A DNA stretch of 64,000 bases from Symbiodinium natans (lineage: Eukaryota; Sar; Dinophyceae; Suessiales; Symbiodiniaceae), in the NCBI GenBank assembly GCA_905221605.1, contig CAJNDS010000924.1, positions 612,501-676,500 of the forward strand. The letters are read 5' to 3'. A program made the position numbers and the translations under genes. Position 1 is the first letter of the stretch. Each line of letters opens with the position of its first letter. Below, piece after piece: positions 37,815-47,619 of this stretch. The notes below the pieces were generated by a model. That model made no database searches. It saw nothing but the letters and a program-made list of their open reading frames with translations, and was not told where the DNA came from.

Positions 37815-38177
37815 GACGGAAGGTTATTCTCGCGGCGGGGTTCTCGGCAATGTGTCTGCAGGATTCGTTGGGTAGCCTCGGGTTTGCAGGGCTCAGCAAC
37901 CTAGTAGTAGAGTAGGTAACCTTTAACCTTTTTGGGTTAATATATTCCCTTATAATCCCAAAGGTTAACCTTTAAAACCCCTAGGTACTGGACAACTAAG
38001 GCAAGACATGTCAACACGGTGAGTTGGAGGTTTCCGAAATTAGGGGTAACTTATTGGGGTCCGTGTTTTTTTCAGGGATCCTACCAATTGGGGGGTCTAT
38101 TTTTGAAAGAGGTCTTCGTTGCTGTAAACATTTAAACCAATATCAACATCATCTGACCGTATAGAAGTGCCAGATAT

Positions 38178-38564
38178 CTAACCAACAGTATTCAGGATCA
38201 ACCTTTGTTTTACACCATTTCTTGCTGCAAGCCTGTAGAAAAAAAACTTCTGAGAGATGTCAGCACCTAGGACCCAGGGTAGGCCCTTTTTGCCCTTTTC
38301 TTAGTGTGTAGGTTCCCATTAATAATCCCCTTTAAACCCAAAAAGGGTACCCTCTTTATTCCTCGGTTACTCCTCTGGGTCTAGTCACTCTCGCCTCCTT
38401 TTGCAGCGCGAACAGAGCTCGAGAGAGTTGGGTGTTCACATCCTGGCCGCGAGTTGGCAGATCTGGGGGCCCACTCTTGAGAGCTGAAGACAGGGAACTA
38501 ACGCTCCTTGCATAGAAGTTTTCTGCTTGACCTTCATGCAGCCAGGTGAGGGAGCACAAAAAGG
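38178..38564 (-). CDS. 3' end of a minus-strand gene with a C element as intron
   Basis: Exon 38382-38564 (minus-strand acceptor AGCTTACAG): FLCSLTWLHEGQAENFYARS, VSSLSSALKSGPPDLPTRGQ, DVNTQLSRALFALQKEARVT plus A. The C element follows with a GA donor and a CTAG acceptor. Exon 38178-38266: GT completes S, then ADISQKFFFYRLAARNGVKQ, RLILNTVG and TAG. Exon lengths (183 and 89 nt) agree with the restored codon. Unknown helical protein. Confidence 0.7.
38267..38384. mobile_element. Family C element acting as a GA-AG intron
   Basis: CTAGGACCCAGGGTAGGCCC is mirrored by GGTTACTCCTCTGGGTCTAG. Read on the minus strand it starts CTA/GA and ends CTAG, and it separates the two exons of the minus-strand gene here. 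Confidence 0.85.
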
Positions 38565-38578
38565 CTGTAAGCTCGGCC

Positions 38579-38668
38579 CGAAACCCTAAACCCTAAACCC
38601 TAAACCCTGAACCCTAAACCCTAAACCCTGAACCCTAAACCCTAAACCCTAAACCCTAAACCCTAACT
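38579..38668. repeat. Interstitial CCCTAAA tract
   Basis: Twelve units including three CCCTGAA. Confidence 0.95.
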
Positions 38669-38945
38669 GAGTTGAGGAGTTACGAACTTTGCGGCGACTC
38701 AGGGTGGGTGCAGCATCCCAAAAGGGTCCATGTACCCAATGTAATATGTACTTAAAGGGGTTCTTGCTTCTCCACCAGCTGAACTTTAAACTTTTTGGGT
38801 TTCCCTCTTTAGTAGGAATAATGAAGTTTAACCTTTTGCCCCCTGGTTTTTGGAGAAGTACGGGTTCCGATACAGTAGCTTTTAGGGCCCAGGTACGTTT
38901 CGCTGTGCGTTGTCTGTGTTTGGCGGGTGCTTGTTCGGTGGGGTG

Positions 38946-38996
38946 GGGGGTGGTGCGTTGGGGGGTGGGGGGGGGGGGGGGGGGGGGGGGGTGGGT

Positions 38997-39076
<80 letters not shown>
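38946..39076. repeat. G homopolymer block
   Basis: About 130 bases of nearly pure G on the plus strand with a few T. Glycine or proline frames over it are not genes. Confidence 0.97.
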
Positions 39077-39077
<1 letters not shown>

Positions 39078-39470
39078 GTCTGGTTGAGTTCAACGTTTAG
39101 GTTACTTGAACTTTGCCGGCCTTACCTTGACCTCGGCCTCTAATCCCAGTTCCTATTTCGGGCTAGTTTAGGGTTGAGGGTTTTACCTATACTTACGACC
39201 AGTAGAACTATTGAAGAGAATTGGGTACCCCCCAACCCAACGAACTACGCTACTCCAGGCCCGATCCTAAAGCCTGAGAAAAACAAATAAAGAAGGACTC
39301 TGTGAAGCTCTGTTCCAACCTGGGGTAGGGTTTAGGGTCTTAGGTTTGATTAGGGTTTAGGGTTCAGGGTTTGGGGCCTCAAGGCTTCGTGTCGGCTGCA
39401 GTATTCGTTCAGGCCTTGGGGCGTTCAGATGGGTTTCGGGTTTAAGACTGGTGCTCACCGGTAATTCAAG

Positions 39471-39564
39471 GGTTTTGTATGTAGCTCCGAGCTGTACGGA
39501 AACCCAAAACGAGATGCGAGTCTTCAGAGGCCGCAAGAGATATCCGACAGAAAGCTGTAACTAG
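39471..39564 (+). CDS. Candidate 3' exon
   Basis: After GTAATTCAAG it reads VLYVAPSCTETQNEMRVFRG, RKRYPTESCN and TAG. Confidence 0.4.
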
Positions 39565-39887
39565 GAAGGATTGGACCTCGACAATTTCTTCTAGAACTAG
39601 AATCCGTAGCCCTTAACTCCCCAAACCCCAAACCCTAAACCAACCTCTAAACCCCATCTGAGATATGGCAGGCCCAGTCCATAGGCTTTAGGGCTCTTAT
39701 CCCCGAAGCCCAAAAGCCTAAACCCTAAACCCGACGGCCAAAAACGCTAACCCCTAAACCCTAAGCCCTAAACCCGGTGGCACAAAGCCGTATACCCGAA
39801 ACCCGAAACCCTAAACCCTAAACCCTAAACCCTTGTGAAAACCCTAAACCCTAAACTAAACCCCAAGTTGGGCTTTGGGGTCCATAG

Positions 39888-39987
39888 GTCGTTGGCGCTG
39901 GCAGAGCAAGCTGTGTCGGACGCGCTAACCTCGGCCAGGTCCAGCTCACAGCCTTTAACTTTAGGGAATTCGGTACGCTATGGTAGG
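39888..39987 (+). CDS. Candidate internal exon
   Basis: GTCCATAG before G; SLALAEQAVSDALTSARSSS, QPLTLGNSVRYGR; ends AGG before GTTCAGGG. A TTTGGGG tract follows (39993-40165). Confidence 0.45.
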
Positions 39988-39992
39988 GTTCA

Positions 39993-40165
39993 GGGTTTGG
40001 GTTTGGGGTTTGGGGTTTGGGGTTTGCTGTTTGCTGTTTGCTGTTTGCTGTTTGGGGTTTGGGGTTTGGGGTTTGGGGTTTGGGGTTTGGGTTTGGGGTT
40101 TGGGGTTTGGGGTTTGGGGTTTGGGGTTTGGGGTTTGCTGTTTGGGGTTTGGGGTTTGGGGTTTA
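39993..40165. repeat. TTTGGGG tract with TTTGCTG blocks
   Basis: About twenty units of the variant TTTGGGG, with two blocks where TTTGCTG replaces it. Confidence 0.95.
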
Positions 40166-40189
40166 GGGACAGGGTTTAGGGTTTAGAGC

Positions 40190-41480
40190 GTGCCAAACGG
40201 AAGCTTGATTTGTTAGTACGCATAAGTTTGCAGACGTACCCACCCCAAGATCGCCAAGTTACAACTCTCTTGGAGTTAAGGCCTTCCTTTATTGCTTTTT
40301 CAAGGCAACATGTACTTTACGAATTTGATATGAAACTCTTCACTGACACCTATGAGTTGTGTCACATGGGTCGCTTGGAGCACTTGGGACCCAAGCGCTT
40401 GCGGTCCGACTTGGGACCATAGAAGCATCTGCGAGAACTGGGAACAGGCTACTTGGATGGGTCACTGGGGCAATCGTTCACTTGGGACACTTGAGTCAGT
40501 AGATACACGCCGGGGTCACTTGGAACACTGGGGTACTCACTTAACGAAGACACTGGTCACTTGGGACAATTGGGCCACTTCGCGTGTTACAGGGGTCACT
40601 TGGGGCACGCGGGTCACTTACGCACTTTTTTGACACTCAAGACATGTGCGACTTTGGTGACTTGGGTCTGTTGGAGCACGTGGGGCGCTTGAACTTGGGT
40701 CACTTGGAATACTGGGAAGACTCGGAGAACACTTTGGGTCACTTCGGATCACTTGGGACACCCTGAGCACTTGGACACTGGCACTGGGGACACTCGCTTG
40801 GCACAGTTGGGCCACTTGGATCACTTGGGACACTCGTCGCTTGGGATGCGGGGGTCACTTGGGGCACTTGTCACTTTGATCATTTTGTAACACGAGACGC
40901 TTGGAGCACTTGGCGCACTTGGTCACATGGAACATCTGGGATGCCTTTCGGCGCCTGACCTTGTGCCGCATAGGTTGCTTTGAGCCCAAGAACAATTGAG
41001 TCACTTGCGGGACTTGGGTCACTTAGGAGCACTTGGGGCAATTAGGAGCACTATGGGCACTGGAACACTTGGGTCACTTGGGAGCACTTGGAGCACACTT
41101 TGGCTTCGGGTCACTTGGGACTCTGGAGCACTTGGGCGCCTTGACACGTGGGACACCTCATTCACTCGGTCACTTGGCACACTTGATCACTTGGTTTACT
41201 TGGGACACTGGGGCCAATTCCCGGCGGCAAGACGCTTGGCGCACTTGGCACACCTAGATTTTATGGAGACTTTGGGAGAAGTTGGGATGTCCTCACGCCA
41301 CCTAAGACTTGTGCCTTAGGTACAGCTTGGCGCATTGATTCAGTTAAACCGCCGAAGACTTGCGCCACATGGGTCGCTTGGAGCACAGGGTCACTTACGA
41401 GACTTGGACGACTTGGGCATCAAGGGCTTCTCATGAGCCCTCCTACCCCAAAAGACAAGGGAATGGTGGCGGGCAGGTTT
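40190..41480. mobile_element. Long element with CACTTGGG minisatellite core (copy 2)
   Basis: The left end (GTGCCAAACGGAAGC, CGTACCCACCCCAAGATCGCC, ACAACTCTCTTGGAGTTAAGG, each shared in part with 20424) and the right end (CTACCCCAAAAGACAAG) match the other copy. The core from 40370 to 41400 is a diverged minisatellite of GGTCACTTGGG and GACACTTGGG units. Confidence 0.7.
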
Positions 41481-41529
41481 AGCGTTTAGCGGTCAGGCTT
41501 AAGGTACTTCATAAACCCGTCATTTCCTT

Positions 41530-41832
41530 CTAAGAGCCGGTAGGCTTTGTTGCTTTCCTCTTTGCTTTCGCCAGCTTGGTTTCTAGGTGAATGCTCTCGC
41601 TCCTGTTTGGGCCAGTAAGAGTGTGTTGGCTACACAGGAGCCTGTAGGTAGAGCTTAGGCGTTGCAACGCTGAGCGCTCTTCGCTGACCACCTCAAGCAC
41701 AAAATCTGTAGGCTGATATGGACCCAAAGCCAAAGCAGCCACAATTTCCTAAACACAGAAACTCCAAAAACAGCCGCTTTTGCTTGGTCCTACCTGCCAG
41801 GCTTACCGGCGAGTGAAGCAGCAAGCTGGCGC
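41530..41832 (-). CDS. 3' end of a minus-strand gene, two exons
   Basis: Last exon 41530-41748 (acceptor TTCTGTGTTTAG before G): 72 codons EIVAALALGPYQPTDFVLEV, VSEERSALQRLSSTYRLLCS, QHTLTGPNRSESIHLETKLA, KAKRKATKPTGS, TAG. Previous exon 41807-41832: ASLLLHSP with a consensus donor GTAAGC; phase 0 joins them over a 58-nt intron. Lysine-rich tail. Not recognised. Confidence 0.6.
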
Positions 41833-41924
41833 CTACAGACTACGATTTGCGTGAGAATCTCCCAAAGATGTAAAGATCCCCATACAGTTTGAGTTTAAGG
41901 TATATACCTTCATTACCACTACTT

Positions 41925-42035
41925 GCTTCAGAACCCGCCCCCCCCCCCCCCCCTCGGCTCATATTGCTTTTCAGGAAGAATACCTTGTTTTTTTTTTGTT
42001 TTTTTGGTGGGGGGGGGGGGGTCTTCAGCAATTTC
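41925..42035. mobile_element. Family H element with homopolymers
   Basis: ACTTGCTTCAGAACCCGCC and a C run on the left; a G run and GTCTTCAGCAATTTC on the right. Confidence 0.65.
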
Positions 42036-42136
42036 TGGCAGATTGACGCTGTTAGGATCTCTCACTGAAGTCGCCAACACTCAAACACAAACTTCACCGT
42101 AGGCTTCCAACTGCTCAAATACGACAAGAGATACAG

Positions 42137-42230
42137 GGGATTCTGAAAATTAGGGCCCCTTTTGGAGTTTCGATTATACGGTGGCCCCTTAAATTCAGGG
42201 TACCCAAAACGGAACCACGATTTTGAGAAC
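42137..42230. mobile_element. Family K element (diverged)
   Basis: TTCTGAAAATTAGGGCCCC and GGAACCACGATTTTGAGAA arms, with ATTATACGGTGGCCCC as in the copy at 16372. Confidence 0.65.
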
Positions 42231-42397
42231 TCCCCATAAAGTAAGTCCTATAGAGATAGGGGGGGTTGGTCGAGGAGTTTTTGGTTGCTGTGCAGGGCTT
42301 GCAAACGCCCAGGTGCAAGACAGGGTTGTGCAACATCAACAGGAACATCCCACTTCCCTGGTGCCCTGTCAATTCCGAGATTCTCATGCAAAGGACT

Positions 42398-42554
42398 TCA
42401 TAGCTTCGCTGGCTGCTGGTCTCCAGAACCTTTTGTCCCCATCACATCTAAGACTTGAAAAGATTTCTTGCAGCCGTTGCAGCCGTCTCGCACGACCGCG
42501 GAATCGGCTTTCCTTGACATCATGTGCTTTGCGTGAGCCAAGAAGAAATCAAGG
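42398..42554 (-). CDS. Candidate 3' exon, minus strand (51 codons)
   Basis: Minus-strand acceptor CACAGCTCTCAG. LDFFLAHAKHMMSRKADSAV, VRDGCNGCKKSFQVLDVMGT, KGSGDQQPAKL, TGA. CNGC may be a metal-type cysteine pair, but no family is recognised. A GA donor just before the stop is an alternative. Confidence 0.45.
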
Positions 42555-43286
42555 CTGAGAGCTGTGGTTGTTAATCTCCCCCCCCTCCCATTTTGAACCC
42601 CCCACCCCCGAAAACTAAATACCCCCCCCCCCCCTCCCCCCATATACTCTAAAATAAATCGACTGAGAGTATTTTGGGATGGGGTAGGGGAAACCCAAAA
42701 CCCCCTAAACCCTAAACCGTAAACCCCAAACCCTAAACCCTAAACCGTAGGGGGAGGGGGGTACTCGTGAACTGCAGGGCTGCACTCGAGATCATGATCC
42801 TCTAAGTCGGCGTTGACTGTCCGGCAGATTCCCAAGAATCTTGCGGTTTAGGGTTTAGGCTTTAGGCTTTAGGCTTTAAGGTTTGCGGTTCGGGGTTAAG
42901 GATTTAGGGTTTGGGGTTTGGGTATGGTGGTCTCTCTAACATCTGCCTTCATGTCTTCCCCGAGCATCCAGTAGCGAGTGAAGATTCAACCCCTCTGGCA
43001 GTTTGGTCCTTTTTTTCAAGTTCTTATTGAGAGGCCACATATCGGAAGCTTGGACTACTATTTGCGTGCGTAAGAACCCTCCAAAATATAGAATAATAAT
43101 CCTTATAATTCCTTCTAAGGTCCTTATAAGGAAATATATATATATATATATATGTATGTATATATAGGCCATGTAACTACCCTAAGATAGTAGCTGGTAC
43201 TTAGGGAATATTAGAGGGTAGTTGGGGGTCGGTTTCTGGCAGATTGCCATGGAATCTACGGGTCCAGTTTGTGGGTATTTCCAAAA

Positions 43287-43403
43287 ATAGGGGTACCGCT
43301 TTTATGTCCCAAAAGGAAGAGAATCCCCTTAAAGGGACCCTCTTTAGGGTTTAGGGTTTAGGGTTTAGGGTTTTACAAAGGGTACCCCTAAAACCCCCAC
43401 TAA
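43287..43403. mobile_element. Inverted-repeat element with a TTTAGGG tract in its loop
   Basis: AAATAGGGGTACCGCTTTTA on the left and AAAGGGTACCCCTAAAACC on the right; four TTTAGGG units lie between the arms. Confidence 0.65.
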
Positions 43404-43486
43404 GCACTTGGCAGTACAGGGCCAGGCCTCCGTGCAAAGCTCAAGGCAATCAAGGGGATGGGAAGACAGAGGATGGAGTGAACAGA

Positions 43487-43555
43487 GTCGGTGTAGGGTT
43501 TAAGGTTTAGGGTTTAGGGTTTAGGGTTTAGGGTTTAGGGTTTAGGGTTTAGAGT
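43487..43555. repeat. Interstitial TTTAGGG tract
   Basis: Nine TTTAGGG units. Confidence 0.95.
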
Positions 43556-43683
43556 ATCGGGCTGAAGACCGAGGTGCAGGGATATCCTTCGGCCTTTGGA
43601 TGTTGGGCATCTTGGATCGTAATTGCAGTAGGACCTGAGTCGGATATGCTGCGAAACCCGAAACCCTAAACCCTAAACTGCAA

Positions 43684-43773
43684 GATCAAACTGCAACCCA
43701 CGGGGCTCCCAGTGGAGGCGGGCGCAGTGCCGAAGGACACCTCGCCGGTGGCTTCTGGCTCGGGGATGTCATA
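43684..43773 (+). CDS. Candidate 3' exon before a G element
   Basis: After AACTGCAAG it reads IKLQPTGLPVEAGAVPKDTS, PVASGSGMS and TAA. A GT (GTCATA) before the stop is an alternative end. Confidence 0.4.
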
Positions 43774-43779
43774 ACTGGG

Positions 43780-43888
43780 TTTTGGAGTACTATACTTTAA
43801 TCCTTTTTTGGTGCTGGGTTCCTACTACAGCGACTTACACCTAGAAAGTCTATACTTCTTTTTCCAGGGTCTACTCCAAAGTAGGGAT
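43780..43888. mobile_element. Family G element (short copy)
   Basis: GGTTTTGGAGTACTATACTTT at the left (arm core TGGAGTACTATAC), AGGGTCTACTCCAAAGTAG at the right; lacks the internal duplication of the copy at 22404. Confidence 0.7.
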
Positions 43889-44016
43889 TTAGGGTTTAGG
43901 GATTTAGGGTTTAGGGTTTAGGGTTTAGGGTCTAGGGTTTAGGGGGAGAAGTCGGTGGATCCTCTGAACTGAGACCCATGCTGAGGGTCTCGAGGTTCAC
44001 ATGTTTGGCTTTGCAG

Positions 44017-44039
44017 AGGTCCCTGTGGCACCTTGAACG
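44017..44039 (+). CDS. Candidate microexon
   Basis: Acceptor TTGGCTTTGCAG; RSLWHLE plus CG; donor GTTTAGGG. 23 nt. Confidence 0.3.
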
Positions 44040-44074
44040 GTTTAGGGTTTAGGGTTTAGGGTTTAGGGTACCAG

Positions 44075-44487
44075 AAATTGCTGCTAGTGGCTGCGCAGCT
44101 GGTGCAGTTGCGCTGCCGCCTTGCTTCTGCAGTACCTATCAAAGTTCCGCCTTCGGTCTGTCTGAGGCCCTGTTGCCACCTAGGATTCCCAGTACTTTGT
44201 CATAGTTGGGTAACATTTTACATTTTTAAGGGTACTTAAACCCAATAAGGAATATAACTTTAATTTTTAATATTATCCCAACAATGAACAAGAGTAGTGC
44301 CCTTATTGCTTTCTTTTTCCTTGGTGTGGGGGGGGGGGGGTTCAAGCAAAACAGGGCACCCTTTGTAATCTTAGGTTAATGGGCAACCTAGACGTTGAGT
44401 TGTTTGTCAACAAGACCCCTGCTATGCTGCCCAGGTTGCTTAGTCTTCGCTTGAAAGGTCTAGGCTCTTGCCCACTTGCAAATCTGC
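44075..44487 (+). CDS. Two exons separated by a C2 element acting as a GA-AG intron
   Basis: Exon 44075-44183: KLLLVAAQLVQLRCRLASAV, PIKVPPSVCLRPCCHL plus G. The C2 element follows (starts GATTCCCAG, ends CAACCTAG). Exon 44392-44487: AC completes D, then VELFVNKTPAMLPRLLSLRL, KGLGSCPLANL; donor GTAACT. Restored codon and open frames on both sides agree. Product unknown. Confidence 0.55.
44181..44391. mobile_element. Family C element (C2) with a nested inverted-repeat element
   Basis: CTAGGATTCCCAGTAC and GGTTAATGGGCAACCTAG arms. Inside, 44205-44282 is a separate element with GTTGGGTAA / TTATCCCAAC ends. Confidence 0.85.
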
Positions 44488-44726
44488 GTAACTCCCGCAA
44501 CTCCGCATAGTATGTATGTTCGCCCTAAACCCTTTACCCTTAAACCCCAAGCCCCTAAACCCTAAGCCAGAACAAAGGGGTAGGTTCCCTGCGAGTAGCA
44601 CGCAGCAAGAACAAATCCCTAGGGAACCTTAGGGAAGCTTAGGGAGCCTTAGGGAGCAGTGCGGAGTATCTTGGGTTACCTAAGCCCGAAACCCTAAATC
44701 CTAAACCCTAAGCCTAAACCCTAAAC

Positions 44727-44823
44727 CTTGCTCGGATAACGCGTGGGCTCAAGGCTGCCCGCGCAGCCCGTCCATGTGCTTGATAGGGTGACTTTATCGT
44801 GCGTGTAAGGCAACACACTGCGC
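44727..44823 (-). CDS. Candidate internal exon, minus strand
   Basis: Minus-strand acceptor TACACCCAAG before G, 32 codons RSVLPYTHDKVTLSSTWTGC, AGSLEPTRYPSK, ending AAG before GTTTAGGG. Confidence 0.45.
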
Positions 44824-45213
44824 CTTGGGTGTACTGAGGAGCATTTTTTTAGGGTTTAGGGTTTAGGGTTTAGGGTTTTGAGGGTTTGGGGTTTGGGGTT
44901 TGGGTTTCGGATTGGTGTTGCAAAGACCTGATGCTACTTGCGACGACAAACACTTTGACAAAACGCGGCTTTACACAAATCGCTACAGATACCTCTCCTT
45001 CTCGCGAAGCTTCTGCATTTTCGGTTCCATGTCCCTAGAATTCGGTTCCATGTCCCTAGAACCTAAACTCTAAACCCTACACCCGAATTAAGTGTAACTC
45101 AAAAGATCGTATAGTGCAGGGTCCCACTCCCCCCAGACCCACGCCGGCACTCAGCAAGGTACCAAATTTTGACCCAATGAGGCACAGCCTGCGGCAGGGT
45201 TGGGTCTCGGCAC

Positions 45214-45345
45214 CCTAAACCCTAAACCCTAAACCCTAAACCCTAAACCCTAAACCCTAAACCCTAAACCCTAAACCTAAACCCCTAACCCCTAACCCCT
45301 AACCCCTAAGCCCTAAGCCCTAAACCCTAAACCCTAAACCCTAAT
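45214..45345. repeat. CCCTAAA tract with an AACCCCT run
   Basis: Perfect CCCTAAA for ten units, then four AACCCCT units, then mixed units. Confidence 0.95.
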
Positions 45346-45446
45346 TTAAACCCGAAAACTTGGCCCCTGCACAGTCCCTACTTTTTCAGGGAGTTTGGGA
45401 GTTCGTCCTCGAGGGAACTCTAGTTGGAAGGAAGCCCTTGTGACTT

Positions 45447-45559
45447 ACCCAAAGAGCCCAATACCCCTTAATTAAGGAATATTCCTTAAATCATATTAAG
45501 GATCCCTTTATAATTTAAGGTATATTCCTTAATTAAGGAGTATTGGGCTGTCTGGGTAG
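45447..45559. mobile_element. Family D element, best-preserved copy
   Basis: ACCCAAAGAGCCCAATACCC is mirrored by AGTATTGGGCTGTCTGGGT. Inner arms CCTTAATTAAGGAATATTCC and GGTATATTCCTTAATTAAGG; centre GGATCCCTTTATAATTT. Serves as the family reference. Confidence 0.95.
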
Positions 45560-45815
45560 TAAGTAGTGTTAGCAAGGTACGTTACGGGGATTATAAGAGG
45601 GATTCTAGGGGATACTAAGTGGACCTACTAAGTCAAAAGAACTTCCAAGTACCAGGGGTCCGCTAGACGCATGCTCTGTTTGCTCATGCAAGCCCGAAAC
45701 CCTAAACAACTGCGGAGTGAATTGTCCCGCTGTGCAGGATGGAAAAAATCTATACCCTCAGCCCTATACACCCTAAAACCTGAACCCTACAAATCCTGGA
45801 CCCTAAACCCTGAAG

Positions 45816-45912
45816 GTTGGGCCTTTGCCCAGTTCAGGCAAAGACACGTTGGGCCCCCTTTTGTTGGCTCGGAGAATGGTGGTCATGCTCTCACTTGAGG
45901 GCTTATAGGGCG
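45816..45912 (+). CDS. Candidate internal exon
   Basis: CCCTGAAG before G; LGLCPVQAKTRWAPFCWLGE, WWSCSHLRAYRA; ends GCG before GTTTAGG. Tryptophan-rich; another frame is also open. Confidence 0.35.
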
Positions 45913-46564
45913 GTTTAGGATTTAGAGTTTAGGATTTAAGAGAAAGGTTTTAGGGCCACGGTTTCATGTGCCTAGTTGTAGTATAGACTTCGGCCTGTCG
46001 CGCTCTATTTGGATGTCGAGTTGTGTCCAAGAAAGGAGAATCTCAAGCTTGCGAGGTGTTTCGAAGCACAATGCTGACCGTCATAGGTTCAGGTGCTGGA
46101 CCTAAACCCTAAACCCTGAACCGAGAGAGAAAGAGAGAGCGAGAGGGAGAGAGAGAGAGAGAGAGGAGGGTGGGGGGGGCTAAAAAGAGTGCACACTTCA
46201 CCCTAGGTGGTCACGCTTTGTTCTCCTGTTTGGCGTGCCTGCATAGCAAGGGACAAAAGGAGGGACCCTTATAAGGAACCTTAGGAGTTATTTAGGGGCT
46301 ACTTAGGGGCTACTTGGGTTGACATATATAGGGGTTGCATACGGGTTGTATACGGGAAGAAGATGAGTCCCTTCTAGGGGTCCTTCTTTAATGCCCTTAA
46401 CTATACAGCTCCAGCAAATCAGGCCCAAAGCTGGAACAAAACCCTCAACTTAGTAGACGCTGTGTGAGCGCGCGGGGTTTAGGGTTCAGGGTTTAGGGCT
46501 TGGGGTTTAGGGCCTAAACCCTCGACGCCTTGAATCCCGAAGCGCCACGAAGCGCCACCTCGGG

Positions 46565-47077
46565 ATGAAGAGGCTCCTGGCTTTCACACTTCTCGTGGGC
46601 GTCGCGGCCCTCACAGCGAAGGACCAGTTCTCCAGGCTACAGGTCATACTAGGGGTTAGGGTTGAGGGTTGAGGGTTCAGGGTACTTATAGCTATGAGCC
46701 CCCCAAGGCCTCTAAGTAGGTTAGAAGTAGACACACTTGGGTGATACGTACCCGTACACCTCCAAGGGGTCAGGTTTTAGTGTGGGTTTACCCGGTCCAT
46801 CATGGCGGGCACATGTGAACTCGCAGAAGGTACTTGGGGGCTTCTGGTATACAGGGTGGGGCCCCCTTGCTATACTAACTGTAGTTAAGGGACTTATAAC
46901 CTAACTTAGGGTCCTTATAACCCAATTTAGGGCCCTTATAATTCTACTTATAACTAGGGGGCCCCACCCTGTAGGGTTTATGGCTTCAGCCTGGGCCTGT
47001 GGGCTTTGCGTAGAAGATCTGTCTGCGGTCAGGAAGTCTACTTCCAGCTTCAAAAGCTAGGGCCTTCGAAACCCTAA
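46565..47077 (+). CDS. Small three-exon gene candidate with signal peptide and an E-element intron
   Basis: Exon 46565-46642 starts at ATG: MKRLLAFTLLVGVAALTAKD then QFSRLQ, a typical signal peptide, donor CAG then GTCATA. Exon 46830-46855: VLGGFWYT plus GG. The E element 46856-46974 is the intron. Exon 46975-47077: G completes G, then VYGFSLGLWALRRRSVCGQE, VYFQLQKLGPSKP, TAA. Phases agree at both junctions. About 70 residues; function unknown. The stop lies in a heptamer tract, so a GA donor (GAAACCC) and more exons are possible. Confidence 0.5.
46677..46766. mobile_element. Family B fragment
   Basis: TACTTATAGCTATGAGCCCC at one end and CCGTACACCTCCAAG at the other; the left arm is lost. 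It lies in intron 1 of the small gene. Confidence 0.55.
46856..46974. mobile_element. Family E element acting as a GT-AG intron
   Basis: Starts GTGGGGCCCCCTTGC, ends GGGGCCCCACCCTGTAG. The flanking ACAGG and the GTAG end belong to the inverted arms CTACAGGGTGGGG/CCCCACCCTGTAG. Confidence 0.85.
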
Positions 47078-47342
47078 ACCCTGTACCCTAACCCCTAAAC
47101 CCGATTACAGTTACGATGTACCCTAACCCCTAAACCCTACTACAGTTACGATGATGAGTTTCAGCGCCGGTTTGGGGGTTGTGAAGCTTGCTCGGCCGCA
47201 TCGCCTAAACCCTAAACCCTTGAAAGCTTTCGGGTTTTTGGGGTTTATGGGGTTAGAGGGTTTAGAGGGTTTAGAGGGTTTTTGGGGTTCAGGTTTTTTA
47301 GGGCTTAGGCTTTAGGGAGCCCGCTTAGCCGCCAAATGTCAG

Positions 47343-47438
47343 GACACTTGCGAGGACGATCCCGAGTCTGCATCCCGACTCACCGAAGCGGCGAGGATCA
47401 ACTTGGCACACCTACCCAGACCCGAAGGATCCATGTAA
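47343..47438 (+). CDS. Candidate exon before a family M start
   Basis: CCAAATGTCAG before G; DTCEDDPESASRLTEAARIN, LAHLPRPEGSM, then TAA. GTAATATGGGGGTCGG (family M start) overlaps the end and offers a GT donor. Confidence 0.45.
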   Translation, partial: DTCEDDPESASRLTEAARINLAHLPRPEGSM

Positions 47439-47517
47439 TATGGGGGTCGGAATTGAAGAAAAAGTCGGAATAAGGGGTTTAGGGTTTAGCCTTTAGGGAT
47501 CCATGCACCTACATAGT

Positions 47518-47619
47518 TTGGGATGTCCCCCTTTATACTAACAGTCCTAAATATAGGGATTATAGTACCCCTATCGTAATACCTAGTAAGGACAGTGAGT
47601 CATAAGAAGGGGACCCCAA
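47518..47619. mobile_element. Family A element
   Basis: TTGGGATGTCCCCCTTTATA is mirrored by AGAAGGGGACCCCAA; core CTAACAGTCC retained. Confidence 0.8.

Noticed and set aside
38809-39093. Poly-glycine and poly-proline frames
   Set aside because: Translation of a G homopolymer; no flanking coding sequence.
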